Source of the DNA: CAVTBT01 sp963733065 | Lineage (GTDB): Bacteria; Actinomycetota; Thermoleophilia; Gaiellales; Gaiellaceae | Direction: 5' to 3' | DNA length: 64,000 nucleotides | NCBI GenBank assembly: GCA_963733065.1 | Contig: CAVTBT010000006.1 | Span: 99,698 to 163,697, forward strand | Shown: piece after piece, positions 49,269-58,876 of the stretch | Layout: each line of letters opens with the position of its first letter | Position numbering within the stretch: the first letter of the stretch is position 1 | Program-made: the position numbers and the translations under genes | Notes under the pieces: model-generated | What the model was told of the DNA's origin: nothing | The model's database searches: none | Seen by the model: the letters and a program-made list of their open reading frames with translations, nothing else

Positions 49269-50035
49269 GTGAAGAAGCGTTTGGACGTCCTGCTCGTGGA
49301 GCGCGGGCTGGCCGAGAGCCGAGCCCAGGCCCAGGCGCTCGTCCTCGCCGGCCGCGTGCCCGGGTACCAGAAGCCCGGAACACCGCTCGACGACGCGACC
49401 GAGCTCACCGTCGAGGCGCCTCCGCGCTTCGTCTCGCGCGGCGGCGAGAAGCTCGCGAACGCGCTCGACGCGCTGGCGGTCGACCCTACGGGGCGCGACT
49501 GCATCGACGTCGGCGCCTCGACCGGCGGGTTCACGGACTGCCTGCTGCAGGCGGGCGCGCGGCGCGTGATCGCGCTGGACGTCGGCTACGGGCAGCTCCA
49601 CCCGTCGCTCCGCTCCGATCCGCGGGTCACGGTGCTCGAGCGGACGAACGCGCGGGCGGTCGTGCGAGCTGCCGTTCGCGCCCGAGCTCGTGACGTGCGA
49701 CGTGTCGTTCATCTCGGTCCGGACGGCGCTGCCGGCCGTGCTCCGGCTCGCACGGGACGGGTGGGAGGCGCTCGTGCTGGTGAAGCCGCAGTTCGAGGCC
49801 GGGCGCCGGGACGTCGCCGAAGGGCGTCGTCCGCGATCCGGAGGTGCAACGAAACGCCGTCCGAAGCGTGATCGAAGCCGCGCTCGCGTGGCCGGGGCGC
49901 ACGGTGGGCGTCGTGAGACTCCGGCGTGCCCGGCCCGAAGGGGAACCGGGAGTTCTTCGTCCACCTCGTCCACGACGACCACCCGCCGGGCTGCCCGATG
50001 ACCTCGACCGCCGGCTCGACGACGCCGTTGGCTAG
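49269..50035 (+). pseudogene. tlyA: TlyA-like rRNA 2'-O-methyltransferase, four frameshifts
   Basis: The S4 domain (KKRLDVLLVERGLAESRAQA), the methyltransferase motif DCIDVGASTGGFTDCLLQAG and ALDVGYGQLHPSLRSDPRV read in frame 0. The next pieces need other frames: LPFAPELVTCDVSFISVRTA in frame 1, RNAVRSVIEAALAWPGRTVG in frame 2, VPGPKGNREFFVHLVHDDHP in frame 0 again, and LPDDLDRRLDDAVG with TAG 50033-50035 in frame 2. Indels lie near 49668, 49823, 49916 and 49990. The order of pieces matches an intact family member, and the tlyA-nadK-recN order is conserved. It is decayed or locally mis-sequenced. Confidence 0.75.
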
Positions 50036-50039
50036 AGGC

Positions 50040-50855
50040 GTGACGCGCGCGGCCGTGATCACGCACGGCAAGCGGCCGCAGATCGGAGCCGCGCTGCGCC
50101 GGCTCGAGGCCGTCGCCCGCGAGCACGGCGTCGAGCTGCTGCTCGCGCCGGACGAAGCGGAGAAGCACGGACTGGCACCGAGCGACGCCCTGTCCGCCGA
50201 GCTGGCGGTCGTTCTCGGCGGCGACGGCACCATGTTGCGCGCGCTCACCCGCTTCCTCGGCACCGGCACGCCCGTGATCGGGGTCAACTTCGGCCGCGTC
50301 GGCTTCCTCTCGTCGATCGCGCCCGACGAGCTCGAGGCCGGCCTCGCCCGCGCGTTCGCCGGGGAGTTCGACGTCATCGAGCTGCCGACCCTCGAGGTCG
50401 AGGTCGGCGACGACCGTCACGCGGCGGTCAACGACCTCGTGGTCACGAGCGGCTCGCTGGGCCGAATGGTGGAGCTCGGATGGTCCGTCGGCGGTGAGGA
50501 GCTCGGCCAGCTGCCCTGCGACGGGGTCATCTGCGCGACGCCGTCCGGCTCGACGGCGTACAACCTTTCGAACGGCGGTCCAGTCCTCGTCTGGGGTCTC
50601 GACGCGCTCGTCGTCACGTTCATCGCGGCGCATTCGCTGCACGCGAGGCCGCTCGTGGTGCCGCGCGACCGAGACGTCGTGATCTGGAACCGGACACCGG
50701 ACGTCTCCGTCGCGGTCCTCGCCGACGGGCACCGGGTCGCCGACGTCGAGCCGAACGGCCGAATCGTCGGGCGGCTGGGCCCCGAGCGCTCCCTGCTCGC
50801 GACGCTCCCCGAGGTGACGTTCCTCCGCCGGTACGGCCAGACCTTTGCTGTCTAG
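50040..50855 (+). CDS. nadK: NAD kinase
   Basis: The 271-residue enzyme phosphorylates NAD to NADP. The diphosphate-binding GGDGTMLRAL (about residue 60), GVNFGRVGFLSSI, NDLVVTSGSLGRMVELGWSV in place of the NE/D motif, and the glycine-rich DGVICATPSGSTAYNLSNGG are intact. GTG at 50040 starts VTRAAVITHGKRPQI. The frame is open upstream into the last tlyA piece, but the fold starts here. It overlaps recN by 11 nt. Confidence 0.93.
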   Translation: MTRAAVITHGKRPQIGAALRRLEAVAREHGVELLLAPDEAEKHGLAPSDALSAELAVVLGGDGTMLRALTRFLGTGTPVIGVNFGRVGFLSSIAPDELEAGLARAFAGEFDVIELPTLEVEVGDDRHAAVNDLVVTSGSLGRMVELGWSVGGEELGQLPCDGVICATPSGSTAYNLSNGGPVLVWGLDALVVTFIAAHSLHARPLVVPRDRDVVIWNRTPDVSVAVLADGHRVADVEPNGRIVGRLGPERSLLATLPEVTFLRRYGQTFAV

Positions 50856-52485
50856 CCTCCGCATCGAGAACCTCGTGCTGATCGGCGACGCCGAGCTCGC
50901 TCCGGCGGCCGGGCTGAACGCAATCACCGGCGAGACTGGGGCGGGCAAGACGATCCTGGCCCAGGCGATCGGCCTCCTGCTCGGCGCGAGGGGTGACGCG
51001 GCGGCGGTCGGGCCGCACGGCGGCGAGGCCTACGTGGAGGCGGAGCTGGAGCTCCCGGACGGCTTTCTGGAGGACGAGGAGCTCGCGGCGCTCGCCGAGC
51101 TGCGCCCCGACGGCGAAGACGGCCTGACGATCGCCCGACGCGTCTTCGGCGACGGACGCACCCGCGCGTACGCGTGGGGCCGCGCCGTTGCGCGCGAGGA
51201 TCTCGCCGCGGCGGCCGAGCGTCTGATCGCCATGTCCGGCCAGTTCGAGCAGCGGCGGCTTGCGCGCCCCTCGTACCAGCTCGACGTACTCGACGCGTTC
51301 TGCGGCCCCGAGCAGGAGCGCCGGCGGCGCGAGGCACGCCTCGCGTGGCGCGACCTCGTCGCCGCCAGGCGGCGGCACGCGGAGGTCGAGCGCGACGCCG
51401 GCGCAGCCGCGGCGCGTCTGGCGGAGCTTCGTGCGCTCGCCGAGGACACCGAGGGCATCGAGCTAGGGGACGAGGACGAGCTGCGCGCGAAGCGCGAGCG
51501 GCTCCGGCACGTCACGGAGCTGGCCGAGGGCGCCGGCGCGGCCGCAGAGGCGCTCGCGCCCGAGGACGGGGACGGCGCGGCGGCGCTCACCGCGCACGCG
51601 GAGCGGGCGGTCTCGGCCCTCGAGCAGCTCGACCCGGAGCTCGCGCGGGCCGGCGCCGAGCTTCGTGACGTGGAGGTTCGGCTCCGCGAGCTCGGATCGG
51701 ACCTGCGGCGCTACCTCGCGACGCTCGAGGCCGAGCCCGGTCAACTGGCGGAGGTGGAGGCGGAGCTCGACCGGCTGGCGGACCTGCGGCGGCGCTACCG
51801 CTGCGACTCGACGGCCGAGCTGCTCCGGCAGGCTGCCGCGGCCCGCGAGGAGCTGGCAGGTCTGGAGGAGGGCCGCGATCCCGCCGATGCAGCCGCTGCG
51901 GCCGTGGCCACTGCGCAGACGCGCGTCGACGAGCTGCAGGCAGGACTGAGGGCCGCGCGGGTGGACGCCGTGGAGCCGTTCGCCGACGCGGTGGCGGCCG
52001 AGCTGCGCGGCATCGGGCTCGGGGAGGGGGAGTTCGTGTCGGAGCTCCGGGAGCGAGAGGCGGGGCCGACGGGCGCCGACGAGGTCTCCTTCCTCGTCCG
52101 GCCGAACCGCGGACTCCCGCTCGCGCCGGTCGCGGAGACCGCCTCCGGCGGCGAGCTGTCCCGGATCGCGCTCGCGATCGCGGCAGTGGGCGGCGGCGAG
52201 ACGATGGTCTTCGACGAGATCGACGCCGGCATCGGCGGCACGACCGCGCACGCGGTCGCCGACACGTTGCGGCGCCTGGCGGAGCGCACACAGGTGATCA
52301 CCATCACGCACCTGCCGCAGATCGCGAGCGTCGCCGACCGGCACTTCCGCGTCGAGAAGATCGACGGCGACCCCACCCGGACGCGCATCGAGCTCCTCGA
52401 GGACGACGAACGCCGCGAAGAACTGGAGCGAATGTTGGGAGGCGAAGCGTTTCTCGCCGGCCTGCGGCCGTCGACAAACGGCTAG
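50845..52485 (+). CDS. recN: DNA repair protein RecN
   Basis: The 546-residue SMC-like ATPase acts in double-strand-break repair. Walker A is ITGETGAGKTILAQAIGLLL, followed by two coiled-coil arms (about residues 160-370), the signature ASGGELSRIALAIAAVGGG and Walker B MVFDEIDAGIGGTTAHAVA, then ITHLPQIASVADRHF. The start is TTG at 50845 or CTG at 50848; no ATG or GTG fits SSLRIENLVLIGDAEL. No frameshift is seen. Confidence 0.95.
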   Translation: MLSSLRIENLVLIGDAELAPAAGLNAITGETGAGKTILAQAIGLLLGARGDAAAVGPHGGEAYVEAELELPDGFLEDEELAALAELRPDGEDGLTIARRVFGDGRTRAYAWGRAVAREDLAAAAERLIAMSGQFEQRRLARPSYQLDVLDAFCGPEQERRRREARLAWRDLVAARRRHAEVERDAGAAAARLAELRALAEDTEGIELGDEDELRAKRERLRHVTELAEGAGAAAEALAPEDGDGAAALTAHAERAVSALEQLDPELARAGAELRDVEVRLRELGSDLRRYLATLEAEPGQLAEVEAELDRLADLRRRYRCDSTAELLRQAAAAREELAGLEEGRDPADAAAAAVATAQTRVDELQAGLRAARVDAVEPFADAVAAELRGIGLGEGEFVSELREREAGPTGADEVSFLVRPNRGLPLAPVAETASGGELSRIALAIAAVGGGETMVFDEIDAGIGGTTAHAVADTLRRLAERTQVITITHLPQIASVADRHFRVEKIDGDPTRTRIELLEDDERREELERMLGGEAFLAGLRPSTNG

Positions 52486-52522
52486 GCATGACCGTGACGG
52501 CCTCGAGGAGTTCGTGGGCGTG

Positions 52523-52539
52523 TTTCCCCGAAGGGGAAA
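52523..52539. promoter_or_regulatory. Hairpin between recN and steA
   Basis: TTTCCCC-GAA-GGGGAAA is a perfect 7-bp stem ending 6 nt before the TTG start of steA. Its GGGG arm is the only ribosome-binding-site candidate, so folding could hide it. Confidence 0.4.
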
Positions 52540-52545
52540 TGCGCC

Positions 52546-53364
52546 TTGATCGTCGAGCACACCGGCCCGGCCCGCCTCGGACGGCGGACGAAGGACCTCG
52601 TGAAGCGGCTGCGGCCGGAGGACGTGGCCATCATCGACCACAGGGATCTCGACCGCGTGTCCGCGGAGGAGCTCGTGGAGTCGGGCGTGCGCGTCGTCGT
52701 GAACGTGGCCGAGTCCGCGACGGGCCGCTTCCCGAACCCGGGCCCGCTCGAGCTCGTACGCGGCGGGGTCGCGCTCATCGACGCGCCGGGCGCTCCGCTC
52801 TTCGACGAGCTCTCGGAAGGCGAGCTCGTCACGATCCGGGGCGCGAGCGTCTACCGCAACGGGGATTGCGTGGCGAGCGGGCGCTCCCTCGGCCAGGTGG
52901 AGCTCGCCGGGCTGCTGGCCGAGCAGCGCGGACGCGTGACCGAGGCACTCGAGAGCTTCGCCGAGAACACGATGCGCTATCTGCGGGAGGAGGGCCGGCT
53001 CCTCGCCGACGGCGTGCCGTTCCCGCCGCTCCAGACCCGGTTCCGAGACCGGCATGCGGTCGTCGTCGCCCGCGGCCCCGGGCACAAGCACGACCTCCGG
53101 ATCGTGCGGCCCTACATCCGGGACTTCAAGCCGGTGCTCGTCGGCGTCGACGGTGGAGCCGACCTGCCGTGGCGCACCTCGGGCATGGACCCTTTTGCGT
53201 CGGAGACGTCTCTAACAACGATCCACGCTCGGCGACTCCGTGCCACGACGGCTCGCAGATGGCTTCAAAGCCGGGTGAGAAGCGGGCTCCGCAAGACGCG
53301 CGCTACTGCCGCGATCCGCGCGATCGGGCTGATGGGCGTGCGCCGATCTCACTGGGTGAGTTAA
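52546..53364 (+). CDS. steA: SteA-like septation protein, 3'-truncated or joined to foreign sequence
   Basis: Residues 1-207 match SteA: TGPARLGRRTKDLVKRLRPE, DVAIIDHRDLDRVSAEELVE, VVVNVAESATGRFPNPGPLE, ALESFAENTMRYLREEG, VVVARGPGHKHDLRIVRPYI and FKPVLVGVDGGAD. The expected next motif (the VGDMDS of the thiamin-pyrophosphokinase-like domain) and about 160 more residues are missing. After base 53165 the frame carries unrelated Arg/Thr-rich sequence to a stop at 53364. TTG at 52546 is the start. recN-steA order is normal. Confidence 0.72.
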   Translation: MIVEHTGPARLGRRTKDLVKRLRPEDVAIIDHRDLDRVSAEELVESGVRVVVNVAESATGRFPNPGPLELVRGGVALIDAPGAPLFDELSEGELVTIRGASVYRNGDCVASGRSLGQVELAGLLAEQRGRVTEALESFAENTMRYLREEGRLLADGVPFPPLQTRFRDRHAVVVARGPGHKHDLRIVRPYIRDFKPVLVGVDGGADLPWRTSGMDPFASETSLTTIHARRLRATTARRWLQSRVRSGLRKTRATAAIRAIGLMGVRRSHWVS

Positions 53365-53378
53365 GCCACACCAGCACA
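53210..53378. other. Junction sequence without recognisable genes
   Basis: Between the end of SteA homology and the next small gene no frame has family resemblance. A short palindrome GGCTT-CA-AAGCC lies near 53262. No transposase or recombinase piece is identifiable. Confidence 0.4.
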
Positions 53379-53600
53379 TCAGCGTGTCAGCACACGAGAA
53401 GTCACGTTCGTCCACGGCCGATTTCCCTGCCGAGCCACGGCTGCTCGGTTGCCAGCCAAATCGTCGCGAGGTGCCTTGTTCGCCGCAGCGTGCACCGTGC
53501 CCGGTCGGGAGAAGTCGCCTGCGTAGTAGCCGTTGTGGTGGTGCGTGACAAGCCCGGCGTAGGTCCCGTGGTCTTGCTCAATGATCCGCGTGCTGGCCAT
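53379..53600 (-). CDS. Small His-rich hypothetical protein
   Basis: The 73-residue protein starts MASTRIIEQDHGTYAGLVTH and continues HHNGYYAGDFSRPGTVHAAA. ATG at 53600 has AAGGAG 6 nt upstream on the minus strand, so it is a plausible leadered gene. No family is recognised. It is the first gene after the steA break. Confidence 0.5.
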   Translation of the reverse strand: MASTRIIEQDHGTYAGLVTHHHNGYYAGDFSRPGTVHAAANKAPRDDLAGNRAAVARQGNRPWTNVTSRVLTR

Positions 53601-53812
53601 GTCCTGCTCCTTGATGAGTCCGTGTGACCACGCTCCCGCGAACAAGGATCGATCGCCTCGGTCAAATGACCGGGTTCCGGTGCACACCCGGCTGGGACGT
53701 GAGGTGCAAGGGAGGCCTGGCCGCGGGTCGGTCGATCAGTCAGTTTCCGCGTGTTCAGCACACCCCACGACCGTGGTGGCCTCGCGCCATATTTCGGCTC
53801 AGCGCGCACCCC
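53601..53812. other. Short intergenic stretch, nothing recognised
   Basis: No frame with coding character was seen. It lies upstream of the small gene at 53379-53600 and downstream of the DJ-1/PfpI gene, both on the minus strand. Confidence 0.4.
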
Positions 53813-54451
53813 TCAGACAGGCGGGTGTGGGTCGTACTGGATGCCGCGGCGTACCTCCCGAGCTCGGTCGGTGCCGGCCAGGCGGGCCACTAGGTGCAGG
53901 GCCATGTCGATGCCGGCCGAGACCCCGGCGCTGGTGAGCAGATCTCCGTCGTCGACGAACCGTGCGCTGACGTCGGTGATCACGGTGGGATCGAGCTCGG
54001 AGAGCAGGTTCAGTGAGGCCCAGTGCGTCGTCGCCGGCCGCCCCTTCAGCAGACCAGCGGCTGCGTACACGAGGCTCCCGGTGCACACCGAGGCCATCAG
54101 CGCGACGGCTTCACGCTGGGCGCGCACCCAGTCGAGGTGGTCAGGATCGCGGAGTAGTCGCCGGGTGCCGTGGCCACCGGGGTGGATGAGGACGTCCAGT
54201 GCGGGTGCGTCCTCGAGGGAGTGGTGGGCGCCCAGGACGAGGTTCTTGGCACCGATGACGTCCACGCCGCCGGCCGACAGACACGAGATGCTCCATCCGT
54301 CCTCGGGGTGGTGACGAGTCCAATGGGCAAGTACCTCCCAGGGGCCGACGGCGTCCAGTTCCTCGACCCCGTCAAAGAGCAGCAGCCCGATGTGGCGCCG
54401 CGCGGACGCATCCTCAACGCTCAGAGTGTCCGGGTGGGGTTGCTTCTGCAT
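53813..54451 (-). CDS. DJ-1/PfpI-family protein (isonitrile-hydratase-like)
   Basis: The 212-residue class I glutamine-amidotransferase-like protein has HIGLLLFDGVEELDAVGPWE, IHPGGHGTRRLL and the nucleophile elbow ASVCTGSLVYAAAGLL followed by ATTHWAS. That combination is typical of InhA-like isonitrile hydratases and of the N-terminal domain of GlxA/AraC regulators, but no AraC helix-turn-helix follows. ATG at 54451 has AGGAGG 6-7 nt upstream. The larger open frame upstream is not coding. It is divergent from the LuxR gene. Confidence 0.85.
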   Translation of the reverse strand: MQKQPHPDTLSVEDASARRHIGLLLFDGVEELDAVGPWEVLAHWTRHHPEDGWSISCLSAGGVDVIGAKNLVLGAHHSLEDAPALDVLIHPGGHGTRRLLRDPDHLDWVRAQREAVALMASVCTGSLVYAAAGLLKGRPATTHWASLNLLSELDPTVITDVSARFVDDGDLLTSAGVSAGIDMALHLVARLAGTDRAREVRRGIQYDPHPPV

Positions 54452-54606
54452 GGGGTGCCTCCTGGCGTGCTGATGGTCAGACCGGCTGCGCCCGCGACAG
54501 CACGTCGCAGGTCTTGCCGCTGCTCTCACCCTCGTCGGCGTGGGGATGCCTCGCCCCGGCAAAAGCGCCGGGTTCGCGGACGGTGCCCGACGGTCGGGTC
54601 TGGTAG

Positions 54607-54612
54607 TACGGT
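54607..54612 (+). promoter_or_regulatory. -10 hexamer TACGGT of the LuxR-family gene
   Basis: TACGGT lies 6 nt before GTG 54619. Upstream, CCCGA-CGG-TCGGG and CCCGGC-N6-GCCGGG inverted repeats occur in the divergent region. Confidence 0.45.
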
Positions 54613-54618
54613 CACAGC

Positions 54619-57343
54619 GTGCTAGTCGGCCGCGACCTCGAGACGGCGCACCTGGCCGGCCTTCTAACGCAAGCCCGGCATGGATCGTCGGCCAGTCTGA
54701 TAGTTCACGGTGAACCGGGTGTGGGCAAGTCGGCCCTGCTCGAAGCGCTCGTCGCAGATGCAGGTGAGGCGCTGGTCCTGCGAGCCCAGGGGCTCGAGGT
54801 CGAGGCGCCGTTGGCGTTCGCAGCCCTGCACCGGATGCTGCTCCCGGTGATGCGGCTGCGTGAAGGCCTCCCAGGCCCGCAAGCCAGGGCACTGCGGGTC
54901 GCGTTCGGGGAGGAGGAAGCCCCCTCGATCGAGCCATTCCTGGTGGCGATCGCGACGTTGTCGATGCTGACCGCAGCCGCCGAGGAGAGCACCGTGCTGT
55001 GCGTGGTCGAGGATGCGCACTGGCTCGACTCCGCGACCGCGGACGCGCTGCTGTTCTGTGCGCGCCGGCTCGGTGCGGACCGCGTGCTCATGGTGTTCTC
55101 GGCACGCGACGGGGCAGCGACACCGTTCCGCCCAGATGGCATCGGTGAGCTCCATCTGACGCGGCCTCGACCCGGCTGCTGCGCGGGAGCTCCTCGACCA
55201 ACGCCTAGGAGACGTTCCGGCACCGGAGGTGACCGAACGGCTCATCGCGGAGAGCGGCGGGAACCCGTTGGCACTGCTGGAACTCCCGACCGAGCTCAGC
55301 CCCAGCCAGCTCGGCGGGTCCTCGCCGCTGCCGGAGCAGCTGCACCTCACCACCCGTGTCGAGCAGGCCTTCCTCGACCGCAGCCGGCTGCTGCCGCCGT
55401 CAGTGCAGTCAGTGCTGCTGCTCGCGGCTGCCGACGACACCGGCGAGCTCGCCGTCGTACGCCGTGCAGCATCGACACTTGGCGTGGGCGAGCAGGCTCT
55501 CGAGGCCGCCGTGGCCTCCGGACTCCTCATCGCCGAGGCACAGAAGGTCAAGGTGCGACACCCACTCGTGCGCTCGGCGGTCTACCAGGGCGCCACCGGG
55601 GAGCAACGACGAACGGTGCACCGAGCGTTGGCCGACGCCCTGGCCGATCTCGGAGAGTCCGACCGCGAAACGTGGCATCGCGCCGCCGCCGCCGACGGGC
55701 CTGACGATGAGGTCGTGGCGGCTCTCGAGGGCGTCGGTTCCCGTGCGGAGCGTCGCGGAGGCTACGCCGCCGCGATGACGGCCTACGAACGAGCGGCAGC
55801 CTTGTGCGCCGAGGCGCCGCAGCGTGCCGCACTGACATTCGCTGCTGCTCGCACCGCCTGGGCGTGCGGTCAGGCTGCGGCGTCTCGGGCGCTACTCTCC
55901 ACCGCGCGTGCGGCCGCCGCTGACCCTGTCCTGCTCAGCGACATCGCGCGCCTGAGAGGACACATCGAGGTCAACATTGGTTCAGCCACCGATGCTCACC
56001 AGATCTTCATCGACGCCGCACGCGCAGTCCACGACGCCGACCCCCTACGTGCCCTGGATTTAGCCGTCGCCGCCGCCATCATGCGTACGTACGCGGTTGA
56101 CAGCGGCGCGGCCCTGCAATCCGGTGCCATTTTTGCGGAGCCGTCTGCGGGCGACACCCCTCGAACCCGCTGCCTCAAGCAGATGCTCCTCGCCATGACG
56201 GCGACGACCGAGGAGGACTGGTCCGGCGCGGTCGCTGCGCTCGACTTGGCGCTGGCGAGCGGCGAGGAAGTGGATGACCTTGCCGTGTTGGGGAACCTCG
56301 GCAACGCAGCACTGCAGTTGGGTGATGACGCTGCCCAGCAGCGTTTCTACACGCTGGCACTGTCGCGAGCCCGTGACCACGGCGCCGTCACGGCGGTGGT
56401 CTACGCCCTCCAGCGATTGTGCTTCGGCCATCTCCTCGCCGGGGACCTTGCCGCCGTGCGCACCAGCGCCGAGGAAGCGCTCGCGCTCGGGCAGAGCATT
56501 GGTGAGCGCGCGATGACCGCCCCTCCGATGGCTTGGCTGACCCTGCTCGCAGCGCTGCAGGATCGAGACGACTACGACAATCGCCTGCGCGACCTCGACG
56601 AGGTCGTGGCGGCGTACCCACTGGGCATCCTGACCGACCCCGTGCACGACCTCACCCGCTGGGCCAAGGGGATCCGCGCAGCTGGAGAGGGAGACGCCTT
56701 CGGCGCCCTTCACCACCTGAGCCGGTTCCGACTCCCCGTCCTGGCACGGATGGCGGCTGTCGAGCGCATCGACGCAGCGGTACGAGCCGGCGAACCAGAC
56801 CTTGCCCGCCGGTGGACCGAGGAGCTCGCCGGCTTCGCCGAGGCCACCGGCAGGCCGTGGGCACTGGCCACAGTCGCCTACGGGCGGGCCATGACGTCTG
56901 CTGACGCAGGCGAGGCGGAAGCTCTGTTCCTGGACGCGCTGTCCCATCACCGCCGCGCCGGCCGCCGCCTGGACGAGGCTCGCACCCACCTCGCCTACGG
57001 GGAGTGGCTGCGTCGCACCCAGCGGCGCGTCGACGCCCGCCAACACTTGCGGCACGCCCTGGAGACCTTCGGCGACGAGCACGCCGAAACACTCGTCCGC
57101 CGCGCGACCCAAGAGCTGCGCGCCTCAGGCGAGACAGCCCGCAAGCGCGACGTCTCCACACTCGTGAAGCTCACCCCGATGGAGCTCAAGGTCGCCCAAC
57201 TCGTGGCCTCCGGGCTCTCCAACAAGGACGTCGCCGCCCAGATCTGGGTCTCCCCACGCACCGTGGCCTTCCACCTGCGCAACGTGTTCGCCAAGGCCGG
57301 AGTCACCTCACGCGGCGAACTCGCCCAGCTCGAACTCAGCTAG
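54619..57343 (+). CDS. LuxR-family ATP-binding transcriptional regulator (MalT/LAL type), frameshifted
   Basis: The protein of about 907 residues has an N-terminal STAND ATPase (Walker A IVHGEPGVGKSALLEALVAD; Walker B VVEDAHWLDSATADALLF), a TPR-like middle and a C-terminal LuxR helix-turn-helix (LTPMELKVAQLVASGLSNKD, then VSPRTVAFHLRNVFAKAGV). The frame breaks near 55162, where an extra C lies in CTGACG-C-GGCCTC. Skipping it gives GLDPAAARELLDQRLGDVPA and rejoins the frame open from 55229. These regulators respond to small ligands; it probably controls the adjacent efflux/hydrolase genes, which is inference. Confidence 0.82.
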
Positions 57344-57439
57344 CACAGGGGTCCTATCCCGGCCATCTGACCGGGGTGAGCAAACCCGTTCGCGTCCACG
57401 CTCGAGAGCAGAACCCACCTCTGCGAGAGCGAGACCCTC

Positions 57440-58814
57440 ATGAGCATCGACATCCACCCCACCAGCCACCTCACGGCCACCTCGACGGCACGGCCGCACC
57501 GGCTGCACGGACCCCGGGCCGGTGGCACGCATCATCGCCGGATCCCTGACCGCCGGCGCCGCGAGCGCTCTGGCCCTCACGCTGGTGGTCTTCGCCGGCG
57601 GCACGGAGAGCGTCATCACCGGTTCGGTGCTCGCCGCGTTCGGGCTCGGTTGGGCACTGATGGCGGCGCTCACCAGCCGCTACACCACCCGGCCGCAGCG
57701 CTGGGCCGCAGTCCCCGCGGCCGTCATGGGCGCCACCGGCCTCGCGCTGGTTGTGTTCGCCCCCGGACATGACGCCATGACCCGGCTCAGCTGGGTGTGG
57801 CCGCCGGTCATGCTGGCGATGGCGGTGTGGATGTTCGTCCAGATCCGGCGGTCCCTCACCGGCGCCGGACGCTGGATGCTCATCCCCGTCGTGGCCGTCC
57901 TAGGACTCGCGTCCGTGGGCGCCACCTACGAGAACATCGCGGAGCGCAGCGACCAGGCCACCTACCCCGCCCCTGGCAAGAGCTACCAGGTCAACGGCCA
58001 CCGCATGCACCTGGACTGCCACGGCCACGGTGGCCCCACCGTCGTGCTCTCCAACGGCCATGGCGGGACCTCCGCCTCCTGGGCCAGGATCGCTGGCCAG
58101 GTCGACCAGACCACCCGGGTCTGCGCCTACGACCGCCCCGGACAGGGCTGGAGCGAAGAGGCCACACATCCCCAGGACGGCGTGGCCGCTGCCAAGGACC
58201 TGCACTCCCTGCTCGCCGCGGCTGGCGAGACCGGCCCCTTCGTACTGGTCGGACACTCGACCGGCGGCACCTACGCCATGACCTACGCCGCCCGGTACCC
58301 CCAGCAGGTTGCCGGCCTGGTGCTCCTAGACAGCTCCAGCCCCTACCAGCTCACCAAGGTCGCCGCCTACCCCGGTCAGTACGCCGTGATGCGCCGCGGG
58401 CTTGCGCTGCTGCCCACCCTGGCGCGCCTCGGTGTGTCCCGGCTGGCCCCCGCTCCACATCTGCCCGCCCCGGCGGGTGCCCAGGTCCAGGCGTTGACCT
58501 CCACGGCGAAGGCCGCCCGGAACGGACGTGACGAGATCTCCGTGGCACCCCGCGTCTTCGCCCAGGCTCAAGCACTGACCACGCTTGGCAACCGACCGCT
58601 CGCGGTGCTCACCACCTCCGAGTCCCTCACCGGAGCCGGCTGGGCAGGCGCCCAGGACCAGCTGGCGGCACTCTCGACCAACCGCGCCCACCGCACCGTG
58701 GACTCCACCCACGCCGGACTCATTGGGGACAAGGCGCCCGCAGCCGAGGCGGTCCGCGCCGTCAACGAGGTCATCTCCTCGGTACGCGCCGGCACCCCCT
58801 TGGAGCAGAAGTGA
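57440..58814 (+). CDS. Membrane-anchored alpha/beta-hydrolase, frameshifted near the N-terminus
   Basis: About four N-terminal transmembrane helices (IIAGSLTAGAASALALTLVV, then VITGSVLAAFGLGWALMAAL and others) precede an extracytoplasmic alpha/beta-hydrolase with VVLSNGHGGTSASWARIAGQ, YDRPGQGWSE, the nucleophile elbow GHSTGG and a late His (DSTHAGL). ATG 57440 (MSIDIHPTSHLTATSTARP) is probably the real start, with an extra C near 57515 separating it from the frame open from GTG 57522. Codons end mostly in C (GCC, ACC), unlike the left part of the window. Confidence 0.78.
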
Positions 58815-58876
58815 CCACACACCCACCCGGAAACGCCCCCGACCGAACAAGCCCCACCCCAACCCGAGGAGTTCCG

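Noticed and set aside
46677..49871. Plus-strand open frame of over 1,000 codons
   Set aside because: It is antisense to the cyclase/ATPase gene and has no family motifs; long shadow frames are expected at this GC content.
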